A stretch of 64,000 nucleotides of DNA from Raineyella sp. LH-20 (GTDB taxonomy: Bacteria > Actinomycetota > Actinomycetes > Propionibacteriales > Propionibacteriaceae), in the NCBI RefSeq assembly GCF_033110965.1, contig NZ_CP137003.1, positions 1,178,001 through 1,242,000 on the forward strand. Reading direction: 5' to 3'. Positions 6,874 through 15,871 of the stretch are shown piece after piece. The translations under genes were made by a program, and so were the position numbers. Every line of letters starts with the position of its first letter. The stretch's first letter is position 1. Below the pieces are notes generated by a model. It made no database searches, was not told the DNA's origin, and was given only the letters and a program-made list of their open reading frames with translations.

Positions 6874-8652
6874 TCAGGCCTGCCGGTAGCGCGTGTTCCT
6901 GTCGCCCCACCGGCCGAGCATGACGACCCGATCTGCCTCGATCAACGGTTTGAGTGCGTAGCCGACCTGTCCGCTGGTGAGTCCCGTCCGAGCGACGATG
7001 TCGGCCTTTTTCAGTGGACCGTCCGCAAGGGCCTGGAGCACCAGGGGGCCGTTCTTCGTGTCCGATCGGCGCGCCGCGGATTCCGCGGTTGAGTCCTCCT
7101 CAGGCAGGGTGTCTTGATCGGGCGATGCCTCCTCGGTATCGAGCGCGGAGCGGAGGACGACCTTGGGAAGATGGGTCGACGTCGCGGGCGTGGCAAATTC
7201 TGGACGAATCTGGTAGGACGTCTGTCCGCGCTCGCCGTCCGTGGTGGCGAACCCTGCGTTCACAAGCCCCTGTAGGGCGGTGCGAGCATCCCGGGAGTCG
7301 ATGGGGGAATACTGGTCTCGCACTCGTCCATTGGTCCAGACCTCCCCGTGTCGCATCGAGACAAGAATGCTTCGCTGCATATCGGTCAGGCCAGCCGGAT
7401 CGGCATTCTCGCTGAGCCATTCGAGATCTTTCGCGGGGAGCAACGCGTGGCGAGGGATGATGGCCGTGAACATGACGCCTGAGTCGGAGAACTTCGGCTG
7501 GCTCATGCCTGCCGCCTCCAGAGCGGATCGGACTTCCCGGATGCCGCCGCCCTCGCCCTCGATCACTCGCGCTCCGGCCGTAGTACGGGTGAGTTTGCAG
7601 ATCTCGTACAGGAACTCGTTGACTGCGGATTTGCCTCCCGGTCGGCCGAGTTGCTTTCGACTGATTCCCCACAATCCGCCGGGGTTGGTGATGACGAGGA
7701 CGTCATCCTTCAGTCGCACCTCGACGCGCTTCGTCTGCGTGTGTGGGCTGAGGTCTCGATGCACCAGGGCGTTGGCGATGAGTTCCCTGATCGCCACCAT
7801 CGGGATCTCGGGTTCGTCCCGCCCATGCCCGTCCGAACCGAAGCGGATCGTCGTCCGGGTGTTGCGCTGGACCCAGTCCATCGCCTGGTCGAGCAACTCA
7901 GGAAGAGGTCCGTCCAGGTGCACCAGGTCACGCGACCGCTCCTGACCGCGACCGACCACGGCAGCGGTGATGGAGAGTGAAGGCGCGAAGCGTTGGGGGT
8001 ATGCGCCCAAGGCATACAGACCTGCGACCGTGAGTCGGTCACCTTCGGCTTCGAGAGCGCCCTTGCTGCGGAGGATTTCGGTGTCGATCTGAGCCCCCAA
8101 CCGCCTCGACGATGCGCGAGCCGCAGCCAAGAACTGTGCCAGCAGATCCTGGTCGAGATCGTTGATCTTCGAGCCGTCGACCGGTTGCCTGTCGAACCGT
8201 GGGCGGTCGCGGACTGCCAGCAGCTGAGCTACTTCCTGTTCAGACATCTGGTAGTCGCCGTCCGACTGGCGTAGGTATGCCTTTCCGCCTGTCATGCATG
8301 GTTTCACCGAGGTGGCCAGCCCGGAGACCTGAGCGAGGAGAACAGTCTGCCCATCCACCTCGGCCTCATCGAACGCGACCTGCACCGGCGGAATGACGGC
8401 TTGGCGGGCCTGACTTGCGATGGCCGCCTCAAGTCTCCCGACGGAGTCGACCCCCGTAGCCGCGAAGTCGTCCGCCTCGTCAAGACCCAGGATGATCAGG
8501 CCGCCGCCGGGCATGTTTCCGAACGCGCACAGGGTTTGGGTCAAGTCAGGTGCGCCGCCTGCAGCCCTCTTCACTTCGACTTCGGTCCTGTCACTTCCTC
8601 GTGTGCGCAGTGCAGTGATCAAGGACTGGAGCTCGTCCACCGTCAGAGTCAC
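6874..8652 (-). CDS. AlbA_2 (Schlafen-type) DNA-binding / GHKL ATPase-like regulator
   Basis: This 592-residue protein has an AlbA_2 domain at about residues 20-140 (the EVEVKRA and FGNMPGGGLIILGLDE motifs). It is followed by a GHKL-type ATP-binding fold at about 285-400 (RELIANALVHRDL, then ITNPGGL) and a C-terminal winged-helix region at about 420-592. This layout is common in predicted transcriptional regulators, often near mobile or defence genes, with few characterised members. Residues about 490-525 are an acidic, Ser/Asp-rich linker. A strong dyad 28-78 bases upstream suggests autoregulation. No partner gene is adjacent, so its target is unknown. Confidence 0.82.
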   Translation of the reverse strand: MTLTVDELQSLITALRTRGSDRTEVEVKRAAGGAPDLTQTLCAFGNMPGGGLIILGLDEADDFAATGVDSVGRLEAAIASQARQAVIPPVQVAFDEAEVDGQTVLLAQVSGLATSVKPCMTGGKAYLRQSDGDYQMSEQEVAQLLAVRDRPRFDRQPVDGSKINDLDQDLLAQFLAAARASSRRLGAQIDTEILRSKGALEAEGDRLTVAGLYALGAYPQRFAPSLSITAAVVGRGQERSRDLVHLDGPLPELLDQAMDWVQRNTRTTIRFGSDGHGRDEPEIPMVAIRELIANALVHRDLSPHTQTKRVEVRLKDDVLVITNPGGLWGISRKQLGRPGGKSAVNEFLYEICKLTRTTAGARVIEGEGGGIREVRSALEAAGMSQPKFSDSGVMFTAIIPRHALLPAKDLEWLSENADPAGLTDMQRSILVSMRHGEVWTNGRVRDQYSPIDSRDARTALQGLVNAGFATTDGERGQTSYQIRPEFATPATSTHLPKVVLRSALDTEEASPDQDTLPEEDSTAESAARRSDTKNGPLVLQALADGPLKKADIVARTGLTSGQVGYALKPLIEADRVVMLGRWGDRNTRYRQA

Positions 8653-8679
8653 AGTTGAAGTGTACGAGAGAAGAGATTC

Positions 8680-8730
8680 TGAGTCAGAGATCGACTCAGA
8701 GTTTCAATCTCTGACTTGATCTCTGACTCA
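8680..8730 (-). promoter_or_regulatory. Operator-like dyad upstream of the AlbA_2 regulator
   Basis: TGAGTCAGAGAT (8680-8691) is the exact reverse complement of ATCTCTGACTCA (8719-8730). A second copy of the right arm, ATCTCTGACT, lies at 8707-8716, and looser copies of GAGTCAG recur at 8641-8750. The cluster sits just upstream of the ATG at 8652, where a repressor site would be expected. Confidence 0.65.
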
Positions 8731-8870
8731 CCGAGAGGCAGAGTCAGCGCCAGAAAGTCGCAGAGTTGGGCTCGACAGAGTGAGGGGCACCCGGGTACGT
8801 GGTTGATCGGGCTCGAGTCACCGTCGATCGATACTCCCGCCGAGGGCCGGTTGCGGCCTGTCGGTGCGCC

Positions 8871-9437
8871 CTACCGCCGGCCCCAGCGCAGCAGCAGCGG
8901 CTTCCCGTTCTCCTCCAGCACGACGTCGGCGCCGGGGCACAGTGCCTCCACGGCCCTTCCGAACCGCAGCCCCAGCGTCGCGCCGCGTGCCGGGCAGTCC
9001 GAGCAGGCGCCGTCCAGGGCGATCGTCGCGACACTGCCCTCGATCCGTACCAGTCGGGCGGTGCCACCGTGGGAGCGTACGTACGCTCCGACGTCCCCGG
9101 CGATGACCTGCTCGACAGCCGCAGCCAGGACCGATCCGTCGTCGGCGGTCCGCCACTCGGCGGGCTCGGTCAGGGCGTCGATCAGTGCCGTCCGCACGCG
9201 GGGCCCGAGCGTACGCCACTGGCCGTCGTACGCCGCGGTGGTCAGCACCGCAGCCGGTTCAACGGTCAGTGACGCGAGGGTGCCGTCATCGAGCAGCGCC
9301 TGGAGCGGCGCCGGGACGACCTGCGGCACCCCGACGAAGTCGAACGTTCCCGCGGGAACGACCCAGCGGACGGTCCGCGGGTCCGCGGTCGCCTCGGGGT
9401 GGACGGCGATCGGCGCGGTGGATGCCGCCTCGGCCAT
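8871..9437 (-). CDS. NifU-like (Nfu-type) iron-sulfur protein coupled to feoB
   Basis: The C-terminal half of this 188-residue protein (about 105-185) is a NifU C-terminal domain with the SHGG element and the cluster-binding CSDCPA (CxxC). The N-terminal half resembles an Nfu N-terminal domain, weakly. Nfu proteins carry Fe-S clusters to target enzymes. The ATG at 9437 shares one base with the feoB stop (TGATG), so translation should be coupled. It occupies the place of FeoC or other cytosolic accessory proteins in feo operons. A role as Fe-S sensor or iron acceptor for FeoB is inference. Confidence 0.8.
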   Translation of the reverse strand: MAEAASTAPIAVHPEATADPRTVRWVVPAGTFDFVGVPQVVPAPLQALLDDGTLASLTVEPAAVLTTAAYDGQWRTLGPRVRTALIDALTEPAEWRTADDGSVLAAAVEQVIAGDVGAYVRSHGGTARLVRIEGSVATIALDGACSDCPARGATLGLRFGRAVEALCPGADVVLEENGKPLLLRWGRR

Positions 9438-11386
9438 CAGACGAACGCCCCCACCACCAGATGCGTCAGGAAGCCCATCACCCAGGCGAGCGTGAACATG
9501 TACGCCCACGCGATCAGCGGCCATTTCCAGGTGCCGGTCTCGCGGCGCATCGCCGCCATGGTTGCCATGCACTGCAGGGCGAACAGGAAGAACACCATCA
9601 GCGACGCCACCACCGGCGGGGTGAAGAGCGGTTCCCCGGCCCGGGGGCCGTGGTCGACGGTCATCGTGGTGAGGGCGTCACCCGGATTCGACGGGTCCGA
9701 CGCCGCCGCGACCTGTCCCATCGTCGAGACGAACGTCTCGCGGGCCGTCAGCGAAGAGATGACGCCGATGTTGATGCGCCAGTCGAAGCCGAGGGGCGTG
9801 AAGACCGGCTCGATCGCCTTGCCGACGGCGGCCGCGGCCGAGTGCTCCAGCGTGTACGTCGCCACGGCTCCGCTGTCGGCGGGGTTGATGCCGGCCGCAT
9901 CGAGGCGCGCCGCCGATGGCATGGGCAGACTGAGCAGCAGCCACATCACCACCGTCGCGCTGAGGATCACCGTCGACATCTTCTTCAGGAACGCGGCGCA
10001 CGCGTCCCACACGGCGTGGACGACGGTCGCCAGTCGCGGCATCCGATAGGGCGGCATCTCCATGTAGAACGGCAACTGCCCCTGGCGGCGGCCGGTCACC
10101 CTGCTGAAGAACCACGCGGTCCCCATCGAGGCGAAAGCACCGCCGAGGTAGAGCAGGAACATCACCGCACCCTGCGCGCCGACCGGCCCGAAACGTACGT
10201 CGGAAGGCACCAGCAGGCTGATCAGCATCACGTACACCGGCAGTCGGGCCGAACACGTCATCAGCGGCGCCGCGAGCATCGTCGCGAGCCGGTCCTTGGC
10301 ACTCGGCAGCGAGCGGGTCGCCATGATGCCCGGGATGGCACACGCCAGCGAGGACAGCAGCGCGACGAACGCCCGCCCCTCCAGCCCGACCTTGGCCATC
10401 ACCCGGTCCATCAGGAACGCCGCCCGGGACATGTAGCCGGTGCCCTCGAGCAACGAGATCACGATGAACAGCAGGGCGATCTGCGGCAGGAAGACCAGCA
10501 CCGATCCGACGCCGCCGATGATGCCCTGGCCGAGCAGCCCGGCCAGCCAACCGATCGGCACGTACGCCTGCACCAGCCCCGCCAGCCAGTCGAAGAACGA
10601 CTGGACCAGGCCCTGCACCGGCGCCGCGACGGTGAAGATCACCTGGAAGAACAGGAACATCGTCACGAAGAAGACGATCGTCCCCCACACCGGATGCAGC
10701 AGGACACCGTCGATCTTCTGCGTACGACCGTCGATGTCCGGCACCCGGTAGTCGGCGGACTCCAGCACCGAGGACACCCAGCCGCTGACCTCGTCCGGGT
10801 CGGTCGGCGGGGGGATCACCGGGCGGTCCCAGTGGTGGGTGTGGTTGAGGTGGGCGCGGAGCTCGACGACGGCGCGGGGGTCCCCGGCGGCGATGCCGCG
10901 CACCGGGACACCGAGCGCACGTTCCAGGGCGACGAGGTCGAGGCGGCCGTGCCGGCGGGCGAGTTCGTCGGTGAAGGTGACGACCACGGTGGTCGGCAGG
11001 CCGACACTCAGCACCTGTGCGATCAGGCCGAGCGAGCGGCGCAGCGTGGTCGCGTCGACGGTGGCCAGGACCGCGTCCGGCGTGGCCGGGATCTGCCGCT
11101 CGGGGTCGAGGACGTCGTCGACGACCTGCTCGTCGGGGCTGATCGGGTCGAGGCTGTAGGCCCCGGGCAGGTCCTCGACGACGACCGGTCCGGCCGGAGT
11201 CTGGACCAGGCCCTCGTAGCGGGCGACGGTCACCCCGGGGTAGTTGCCGGTCTTGGCGTGCAGGCCGCTGAGAGCGTTGAAGAGGGTGGACTTGCCGGAG
11301 TTGGGGCTACCGACCAGCGCGATCCGCGGGGTGCCCTCGGCGACGGCGACCGGGCCGCCCCCGCCGCCGTGGTGCTCGTGACTCAT
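9437..11386 (-). CDS. feoB: Ferrous iron transporter FeoB
   Basis: At 649 residues this is a normal FeoB length. The cytosolic G domain has G1 GSPNSGKST (residues 26-34), G2 around TGNYPGVTV and G3 DLPGAYS. At the G4 position, usually NxxD, the sequence reads TFTD, so the base-specifying Asn is replaced. A polytopic membrane domain follows, with the two Gate motifs and their conserved cysteines (CAIPGIMATR and MTCSARLPVY). FeoB imports Fe(II) across the cytoplasmic membrane. The start ATG overlaps the feoA stop by four bases. A His-rich N-terminus (MSHEHH) precedes the G domain. Confidence 0.95.
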   Translation of the reverse strand: MSHEHHGGGGGPVAVAEGTPRIALVGSPNSGKSTLFNALSGLHAKTGNYPGVTVARYEGLVQTPAGPVVVEDLPGAYSLDPISPDEQVVDDVLDPERQIPATPDAVLATVDATTLRRSLGLIAQVLSVGLPTTVVVTFTDELARRHGRLDLVALERALGVPVRGIAAGDPRAVVELRAHLNHTHHWDRPVIPPPTDPDEVSGWVSSVLESADYRVPDIDGRTQKIDGVLLHPVWGTIVFFVTMFLFFQVIFTVAAPVQGLVQSFFDWLAGLVQAYVPIGWLAGLLGQGIIGGVGSVLVFLPQIALLFIVISLLEGTGYMSRAAFLMDRVMAKVGLEGRAFVALLSSLACAIPGIMATRSLPSAKDRLATMLAAPLMTCSARLPVYVMLISLLVPSDVRFGPVGAQGAVMFLLYLGGAFASMGTAWFFSRVTGRRQGQLPFYMEMPPYRMPRLATVVHAVWDACAAFLKKMSTVILSATVVMWLLLSLPMPSAARLDAAGINPADSGAVATYTLEHSAAAAVGKAIEPVFTPLGFDWRINIGVISSLTARETFVSTMGQVAAASDPSNPGDALTTMTVDHGPRAGEPLFTPPVVASLMVFFLFALQCMATMAAMRRETGTWKWPLIAWAYMFTLAWVMGFLTHLVVGAFV

Positions 11387-11736
11387 GCCGCCGACGACCG
11401 CGCGGACTCGGCCTCGACGGTCAGGTCGGACGCCTCGGTGTCGACCAGGATGGTCAGGGCCTGGGCCGGCCGCAGGGCGATCTCGTAGTCGGCGATGCGG
11501 TAGACGGCGGGACCACCGAAGGGAGCCCGGCGGACCTTCTCCACGCGTGCCCCCGGCACGAAGCCCAGATCGAACAGCCGGCGCGCGCATGCGGCGTCGG
11601 GGCCGTCGCAGACCCGTACGATGACCGCCGGTGCGCCCTCGTGGAGTTCGGCCATCCCGCGGAGGGTGTGGTCGGCGTCGGTGTCAAGGGGGCGGTCGAC
11701 CTGGCGCTGGGACAGTGTGGCGGTGATCTGGGACAT
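11383..11736 (-). CDS. feoA: FeoA, SH3-like partner of FeoB
   Basis: This 117-residue FeoA has the SH3-like core LFDLGFVPGARVEKVRRAP and the ending YEIALRPAQA typical of the family. FeoA is a small cytosolic protein needed for FeoB transport. It has about 30 extra N-terminal residues and 15 C-terminal residues beyond the core. It is the first gene of feoA-feoB-nifU-like, and an IdeR/DtxR box lies 49-66 bases upstream. Confidence 0.93.
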   Translation of the reverse strand: MSQITATLSQRQVDRPLDTDADHTLRGMAELHEGAPAVIVRVCDGPDAACARRLFDLGFVPGARVEKVRRAPFGGPAVYRIADYEIALRPAQALTILVDTEASDLTVEAESARSSAA

Positions 11737-11784
11737 GCGGCTACCTCGGGAAGAGTGCTGGGGATCGGCATCGCCGCCGACATT

Positions 11785-11802
11785 GGTAAGGCTAGCCTTA
11801 CC
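11785..11802 (-). promoter_or_regulatory. DtxR/IdeR iron box
   Basis: GGTAAGGCTAGCCTTACC is a perfect 18-bp palindrome and closely matches the DtxR/IdeR operator consensus (TTAGGTTAGGCTAACCTAA). It lies upstream of feoA, so the operon should be repressed when iron is plentiful. Confidence 0.9.
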
Positions 11803-11890
11803 TAGTCCTGAAGAGGAACCTCGAACTCCTGTTTGTGGGTGATTTCACACCGTCGCACCGCCCGATGGAACCAGGCGTGCCATTGGTGAA

Positions 11891-11924
11891 GCCGGGGCGC
11901 CGGTCAGGTGACCGAGGCCCCGGC
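11891..11924 (-). terminator. Hairpin downstream of cysA
   Basis: The outer arms GCCGGGGC (11891-11898) and GCCCCGGC (11917-11924) enclose a second stem, CGGTCA/TGACCG. The structure lies 27 bases past the cysA stop. There is no clear T-tract, as is usual in high-GC actinobacteria. It could also end the feo transcript region from outside, but the placement fits cysA. Confidence 0.6.
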
Positions 11925-11950
11925 CACCCGGAGATACGGCGTACTCCCGC

Positions 11951-12961
11951 TCAGATGACCCAGTCGTCGAAGTCCGCGGTCGACGCGTCCGGACGAGCGG
12001 TGGCGACCACCCGATCGCCGACGGCCAGACCGAGCTCGTTGGCGTCGGCCCGGGTCAGCGCGACGGTGAAGCTCTCCCCGGTGCCGATGGTGACCAGCTC
12101 CACCCGGGTCTCGAAGCCCAGGTGGGTCACCCGCTCCACCACGGCGTGCTCGGTGACCGCGTCGGCCGCTCCGCCCGGCCCACCGCTGGCCTCGTCGGCG
12201 TCCACCTTGTGCAGCTGGATGTGTTGCGGGCGGACCAGGGCGTCGCCGATCCGCGACACCGAGCCGAGGAAGCCCATCACGAACGGGTTCGCCGGGTGGT
12301 CGTAGAGCTCGGTCGGTTCGCCGACCTGCTCCAGCCGACCCTGGTTGAGCACGGCGATGTGGTCGGCGACGTCGAGGGCCTCCTCCTGGTCGTGGGTGAC
12401 CAGGATGGTCGTCACGTGCACCTCGTCGTGCAGCCGGCGCAGCCAGTCGCGCAGTTCGGCGCGGACCTTCGCGTCGAGGGCGCCGAACGGCTCGTCGAGC
12501 AGCATCACCTGCGGCTGGATCGCCAGCGCCCGGGCCAGCGCCATCCGTTGCCGCTGGCCGCCGGACAACTGGGCCGGGTAGCGGTCCTGCAGCCCGCCGA
12601 GGCCGACCAGGTCGAGCAGCTCGTCCACCCGGGAGCGGATCAGCGCCTTCGGCTCCTTGCGGATCTTCAGCCCGAAACCGACGTTGTCGCGCACCGTCAT
12701 GTGCCGGAACGCGGCGTAGTGCTGGAAGACGAAGCCGATCCCGCGTCGCTGCGGCGGGACGTCGGTGACGTCGCGGCCCTCGATCTCGATCCGGCCGGAG
12801 TCGAGGAGCTCCAGCCCGGCGATCGCCCGCAGCAGGGTCGACTTGCCCGACCCGGACGGGCCGAGCAGTGCGGTCAGGGAGCCGTCCGGCACGTCCAGGC
12901 TGACATCGTCGAGGGCACGGAAGTCCCCGTAGTGCTTGACCGCATGGGTGACGGTGATCAT
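11951..12961 (-). CDS. cysA: Sulfate/thiosulfate ABC transporter ATPase CysA
   Basis: This 336-residue ATPase has Walker [11 protein letters not shown]-loop VFQHYAAF, signature LSGGQRQR, Walker [12 protein letters not shown] and H-loop THD, then a C-terminal TOBE-type regulatory domain. It powers sulfate or thiosulfate import with CysT, CysW and the binding protein. The ATG at 12961 overlaps the cysW stop by four bases. It is the last gene of the sbp-cysT-cysW-cysA operon. Confidence 0.93.
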   Translation of the reverse strand: MITVTHAVKHYGDFRALDDVSLDVPDGSLTALLGPSGSGKSTLLRAIAGLELLDSGRIEIEGRDVTDVPPQRRGIGFVFQHYAAFRHMTVRDNVGFGLKIRKEPKALIRSRVDELLDLVGLGGLQDRYPAQLSGGQRQRMALARALAIQPQVMLLDEPFGALDAKVRAELRDWLRRLHDEVHVTTILVTHDQEEALDVADHIAVLNQGRLEQVGEPTELYDHPANPFVMGFLGSVSRIGDALVRPQHIQLHKVDADEASGGPGGAADAVTEHAVVERVTHLGFETRVELVTIGTGESFTVALTRADANELGLAVGDRVVATARPDASTADFDDWVI

Positions 12962-13764
12962 CGTTGCTTCCTCCAGTGGTCGAGCAGCGTGGTGGCGACG
13001 AGGGTGAGCAGCGCCAGCCCCATCAGGACCGTCGAGGCGGCGTACGCCCCGTAGAGGTTGTGGTCCTCGATGAAGCGGGCGTGCACCAGCAGGGTCAGCG
13101 TCTGGGAGACACCGGGAAGGTTGGACGAGACCAGCAGCACCGCGCCGTACTCGCCCAGGGCCCGGGAGATGGTCAACACGGTGCCGTACGTCAGCCCCCA
13201 CCGGATGCCGGGCAGGGTGATCCGCCAGAAGATCTGCGACCGCCCGGCGCCCAGGGTCGCGGCAGCCTGCTCCTGGTCACGACCGATCTCGCGGATCACC
13301 GGCTCGACCTCCCGGACGACGAACGGCATCGTCACGAAGGCGGTGGCCAGCACCATCCCGGGCAGCGCGTAGACGATCCGGATGCCGTGCTGGGGCAGCC
13401 AGCCGAACCACCCCGAGACGCCCCACAGGGCGATCATCGCCACGCCGGCGACCACCGGGGAGACGGCGAACGGCAGGTCGACGACGGTCTGCAGCAGCGC
13501 CTTGCCGGGGAATCGTCCGCGGGCGAGCGCGAGGGCGGTGATCACGCCGAAGACGATGTTCAACGGGATGACGATGGCGATGATCAGCAGGGTGAGGTTG
13601 AGCGCCGAGACGGCCGCCGGGGTGGTGACCCACGACCACCAGGTGCGCAGGCCGGCCCCGAACGTACGGATCAGGATCATCCCGACCGGGACGGCGACCA
13701 GCACGCCCAGGTAGGCGACGGCCAGGATCCGCAGACTCCACCGCAACGTACGGGTCTGTCTCAT
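12958..13764 (-). CDS. cysW: Sulfate ABC transporter permease CysW
   Basis: This 268-residue inner-membrane permease has about six hydrophobic helices. The conserved EAA loop reads [21 protein letters not shown], where it contacts Cys[18 protein letters not shown] is characteristic of CysW. It overlaps both cysT and cysA by four bases, so the operon is tightly coupled. Confidence 0.92.
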   Translation of the reverse strand: MRQTRTLRWSLRILAVAYLGVLVAVPVGMILIRTFGAGLRTWWSWVTTPAAVSALNLTLLIIAIVIPLNIVFGVITALALARGRFPGKALLQTVVDLPFAVSPVVAGVAMIALWGVSGWFGWLPQHGIRIVYALPGMVLATAFVTMPFVVREVEPVIREIGRDQEQAAATLGAGRSQIFWRITLPGIRWGLTYGTVLTISRALGEYGAVLLVSSNLPGVSQTLTLLVHARFIEDHNLYGAYAASTVLMGLALLTLVATTLLDHWRKQR

Positions 13765-14600
13765 GACGCCTCCTCGCGCTGCTGCATCCGGCTCGACACG
13801 CCGCGCAGCGTGGTGAGGACGACGAACGAGACCACCAGCAGGACCACCGAGACGGCCGCGGCGGACGCCGGGTCACCGACCTCGATCAGCTGCTGGATGT
13901 ACTGGGAGGCGATCTGCGTACGTCCCGGCAGGTTGCCGCCGATCAGCACGACGGAGCCGAACTCGCCGATCGCCCGGGCGAACGACAGCCCGGTGCCGCT
14001 GGCGACGGCGGGCAGCAGCACCGGCCAGACGATCTGGCGGAAGATCGTCCAGCCCGGGGCGCCCAGTGAGGCGGCGGCCTCCTCGGCATCGGTGTCGAGT
14101 TCCCTCATCACCGGCTGCACCGCCCGGACCACGAACGGCAGCGTGACGAAGGCCAGCGCCAGCACCACTCCGGCGCGGGTGCCGGACAGGTGCACGCCGA
14201 TGGGGCTCTCCGGGCCGTAGAGGGACAGCAACACGATGCTGGCCACGATCGTCGGCAGCGCGAAGGGCAGGTCGATCAGGGCGTCGATGACCTGTTTGCC
14301 GCGGAAGTCGTCGCGGACCAGCACCCAGGCGATCACCGTGCCGGCGACCGCGTTGAGCAGGCTCACGCCGGCGGCGAGGGCGAGGGTGAGGACCAGGGTG
14401 TTCAGGGCGCTCGGCCGGGAGACTGCGGCGAGGAAGCCGCGCGGACCGCCGGTGAGGCTGGTGGCGACGAGGGCGGCGATGGGCAGCGCGACCAGCACGC
14501 TGACCCACAGCACGACGACGCCGAGGGCGGCCGGGCTGACGCCGCCGAGGCGGAAGCGTTCCCGCATCCGGCGTGCGGGGCGTACGGATCGCGGGGTCAC
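13761..14600 (-). CDS. cysT: Sulfate ABC transporter permease CysT
   Basis: This 279-residue permease has six predicted helices and an EAA loop (EEAAASLGAPGWTIFRQI). AIGEFGSVVLIGGNLPG is the matching CysT signature. It forms the heterodimeric channel with CysW. The ATG at 14600 overlaps the stop of the binding-protein gene. Confidence 0.92.
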   Translation of the reverse strand: MTPRSVRPARRMRERFRLGGVSPAALGVVVLWVSVLVALPIAALVATSLTGGPRGFLAAVSRPSALNTLVLTLALAAGVSLLNAVAGTVIAWVLVRDDFRGKQVIDALIDLPFALPTIVASIVLLSLYGPESPIGVHLSGTRAGVVLALAFVTLPFVVRAVQPVMRELDTDAEEAAASLGAPGWTIFRQIVWPVLLPAVASGTGLSFARAIGEFGSVVLIGGNLPGRTQIASQYIQQLIEVGDPASAAAVSVVLLVVSFVVLTTLRGVSSRMQQREEAS

Positions 14601-15739
14601 TTCGTCGCCTCACTGTAGATCGCGGTGATCGCGCCGGTGTCCTTGGCGAACAGCTCCGAGGTCACCGCGCTCCAGCCGCCGAGGTCGGCGACCGTCCACA
14701 GCGTGCCGATCGCCGGGAAGTCCCCGGCGTGGGCGGCGGCCACGACCGGGTCGACGGGCCGGTAGCCGGCTCCCGCGAGGGCCTCCTGGCCGGCCGGGGT
14801 GGCGACGAAGTCGACGAACCGCTGCGCCTCCACGTGGTTCGGGGAGACGCTGACGGCCGCCACCGGGCAGTCGATGCGTACGGTCTGCGGCGGGACGACG
14901 TACTCGAACTCGTCGCCGTTGCGGATCGCGGCGATCGCCTCGTTCTCGTAGCTGAGCAGCACGTCACCGTGACCCTGCCGGAACGTCTCGGTGGCTTCCG
15001 AGCCGGACGACGGCCGCGTCGTCACGTGGTCGTGCACCAGGGAACGTACGTAGTCCAGGCCCGCCTGCCGGTCGGTGCCGCCGTTGCTCTCGGCGGCGTA
15101 CGGCGCCATCAGGTTCCATTGGGCCGAGCCGGAGCTCAGCGGGTTGGGGGTGACCACGTCGATGCCGGGGCGCAGCAGGTCGTTCCAGTCGTGGATGCCC
15201 TTCGGGTTGCCCTTGCGGACCACCATCACCACCACCGAGCTGATCGGGGTGCCCTGGTCGGGGCCAGCGGACCACGCCTTGTCGACCATGCCCGCCTTCA
15301 CCAGTCGGGTGAGGTCGGGGGTGATGGAGAAGGTCACCACGTCGGCCGGCGCGCCGGCGACGACCTTGCGGGACTGGTCACCGGAGGCACCGTACGAACT
15401 GAGCACGGTAACCCGGGATCCCTGCGGGGTCGCGGCGTACGCCTCGGCGAGCGCCTCGAACCCCGGCTTGGCGACCGAGAAGCCGTACAGGTTGAGCACC
15501 TGACCGCCGGCCGGGGCCGGTGCGGCGCCGGGCACGTCGCTCGACCCCCCTGCGCAGCCGGTCAGCGTGACGAGGACCAGTACGCAGCTCAGCAGCAGCG
15601 CGCGGCGCGCTGACAGCGGACGTTGTCGGGATGCCTGCGGCAGCAGGTGTGACCGGAGACGCGGTGACAGGAGACGTGGCCGGACGCGCCACGTCCGCGG
15701 GCGGGCGTGGCGGGCGGTGAGGCGCGCGGTGTCGGGCAT
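14597..15739 (-). CDS. Sulfate/thiosulfate-binding lipoprotein
   Basis: This 380-residue extracytoplasmic solute-binding protein has the Sbp/CysP-type sequence (SSYGASGDQSRKVV, then LSYENEAIAA, then CPVAAVSVSP). It captures sulfate or thiosulfate for CysTWA. A hydrophobic stretch ends in the lipobox LTGC, so the mature protein should be a lipoprotein. The ATG at 15739 has GGAG in front; the one at 15766 has none. With either start the signal peptide has an unusually long Arg-rich n-region of more than 40 residues, and no later ATG or GTG start is in frame before the hydrophobic core. Confidence 0.88.
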   Translation of the reverse strand: MPDTARLTARHARPRTWRVRPRLLSPRLRSHLLPQASRQRPLSARRALLLSCVLVLVTLTGCAGGSSDVPGAAPAPAGGQVLNLYGFSVAKPGFEALAEAYAATPQGSRVTVLSSYGASGDQSRKVVAGAPADVVTFSITPDLTRLVKAGMVDKAWSAGPDQGTPISSVVVMVVRKGNPKGIHDWNDLLRPGIDVVTPNPLSSGSAQWNLMAPYAAESNGGTDRQAGLDYVRSLVHDHVTTRPSSGSEATETFRQGHGDVLLSYENEAIAAIRNGDEFEYVVPPQTVRIDCPVAAVSVSPNHVEAQRFVDFVATPAGQEALAGAGYRPVDPVVAAAHAGDFPAIGTLWTVADLGGWSAVTSELFAKDTGAITAIYSEATK

Positions 15740-15796
15740 GGGCGGCTCCGGGGGACGGCTGTCCATAAGGACAACTTAAACGAGGGCTAACCGATG

Positions 15797-15817
15797 AGGA
15801 TTATAGGAAAGAATCCT
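15797..15817 (-). promoter_or_regulatory. Dyad and -10-like element before the sulfate operon
   Basis: AGGATT (15797-15802) and AATCCT (15812-15817) form an inverted repeat around a 9-nt centre, and the leftward strand reads TATAAT within it. It is a candidate promoter and operator of the sulfate transport operon. The regulator is unknown. Confidence 0.4.
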
Positions 15818-15831
15818 TGTGGCGCCCGACC

Positions 15832-15860
15832 GGGGTCCGGGGGATGGGCCTCCGGACCCC
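15832..15860 (-). terminator. Hairpin downstream of the FMN reductase gene
   Basis: GGGGTCCGG (15832-15840) pairs with CCGGACCCC (15852-15860) across an 11-nt loop, 12 bases past the stop of the flavoprotein operon. Confidence 0.6.
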
Positions 15861-15871
15861 GTCAGTCTCGC

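Noticed and set aside
6845-6877. Terminator between the FUSC-type and AlbA_2 genes
   Set aside because: The CTGAGG/CCTCAG arms are only six bases and run into the AlbA_2 coding end.
5357-6910. A 517-codon frame antisense to the FUSC-type gene
   Set aside because: It is a shadow frame of high-GC DNA; its product is Arg/His/Gly-rich without motifs, while the sense frame has clear membrane helices.
9185-11488. A 767-codon frame antisense to feoB
   Set aside because: The same shadow effect; feoB on the other strand has all family motifs.
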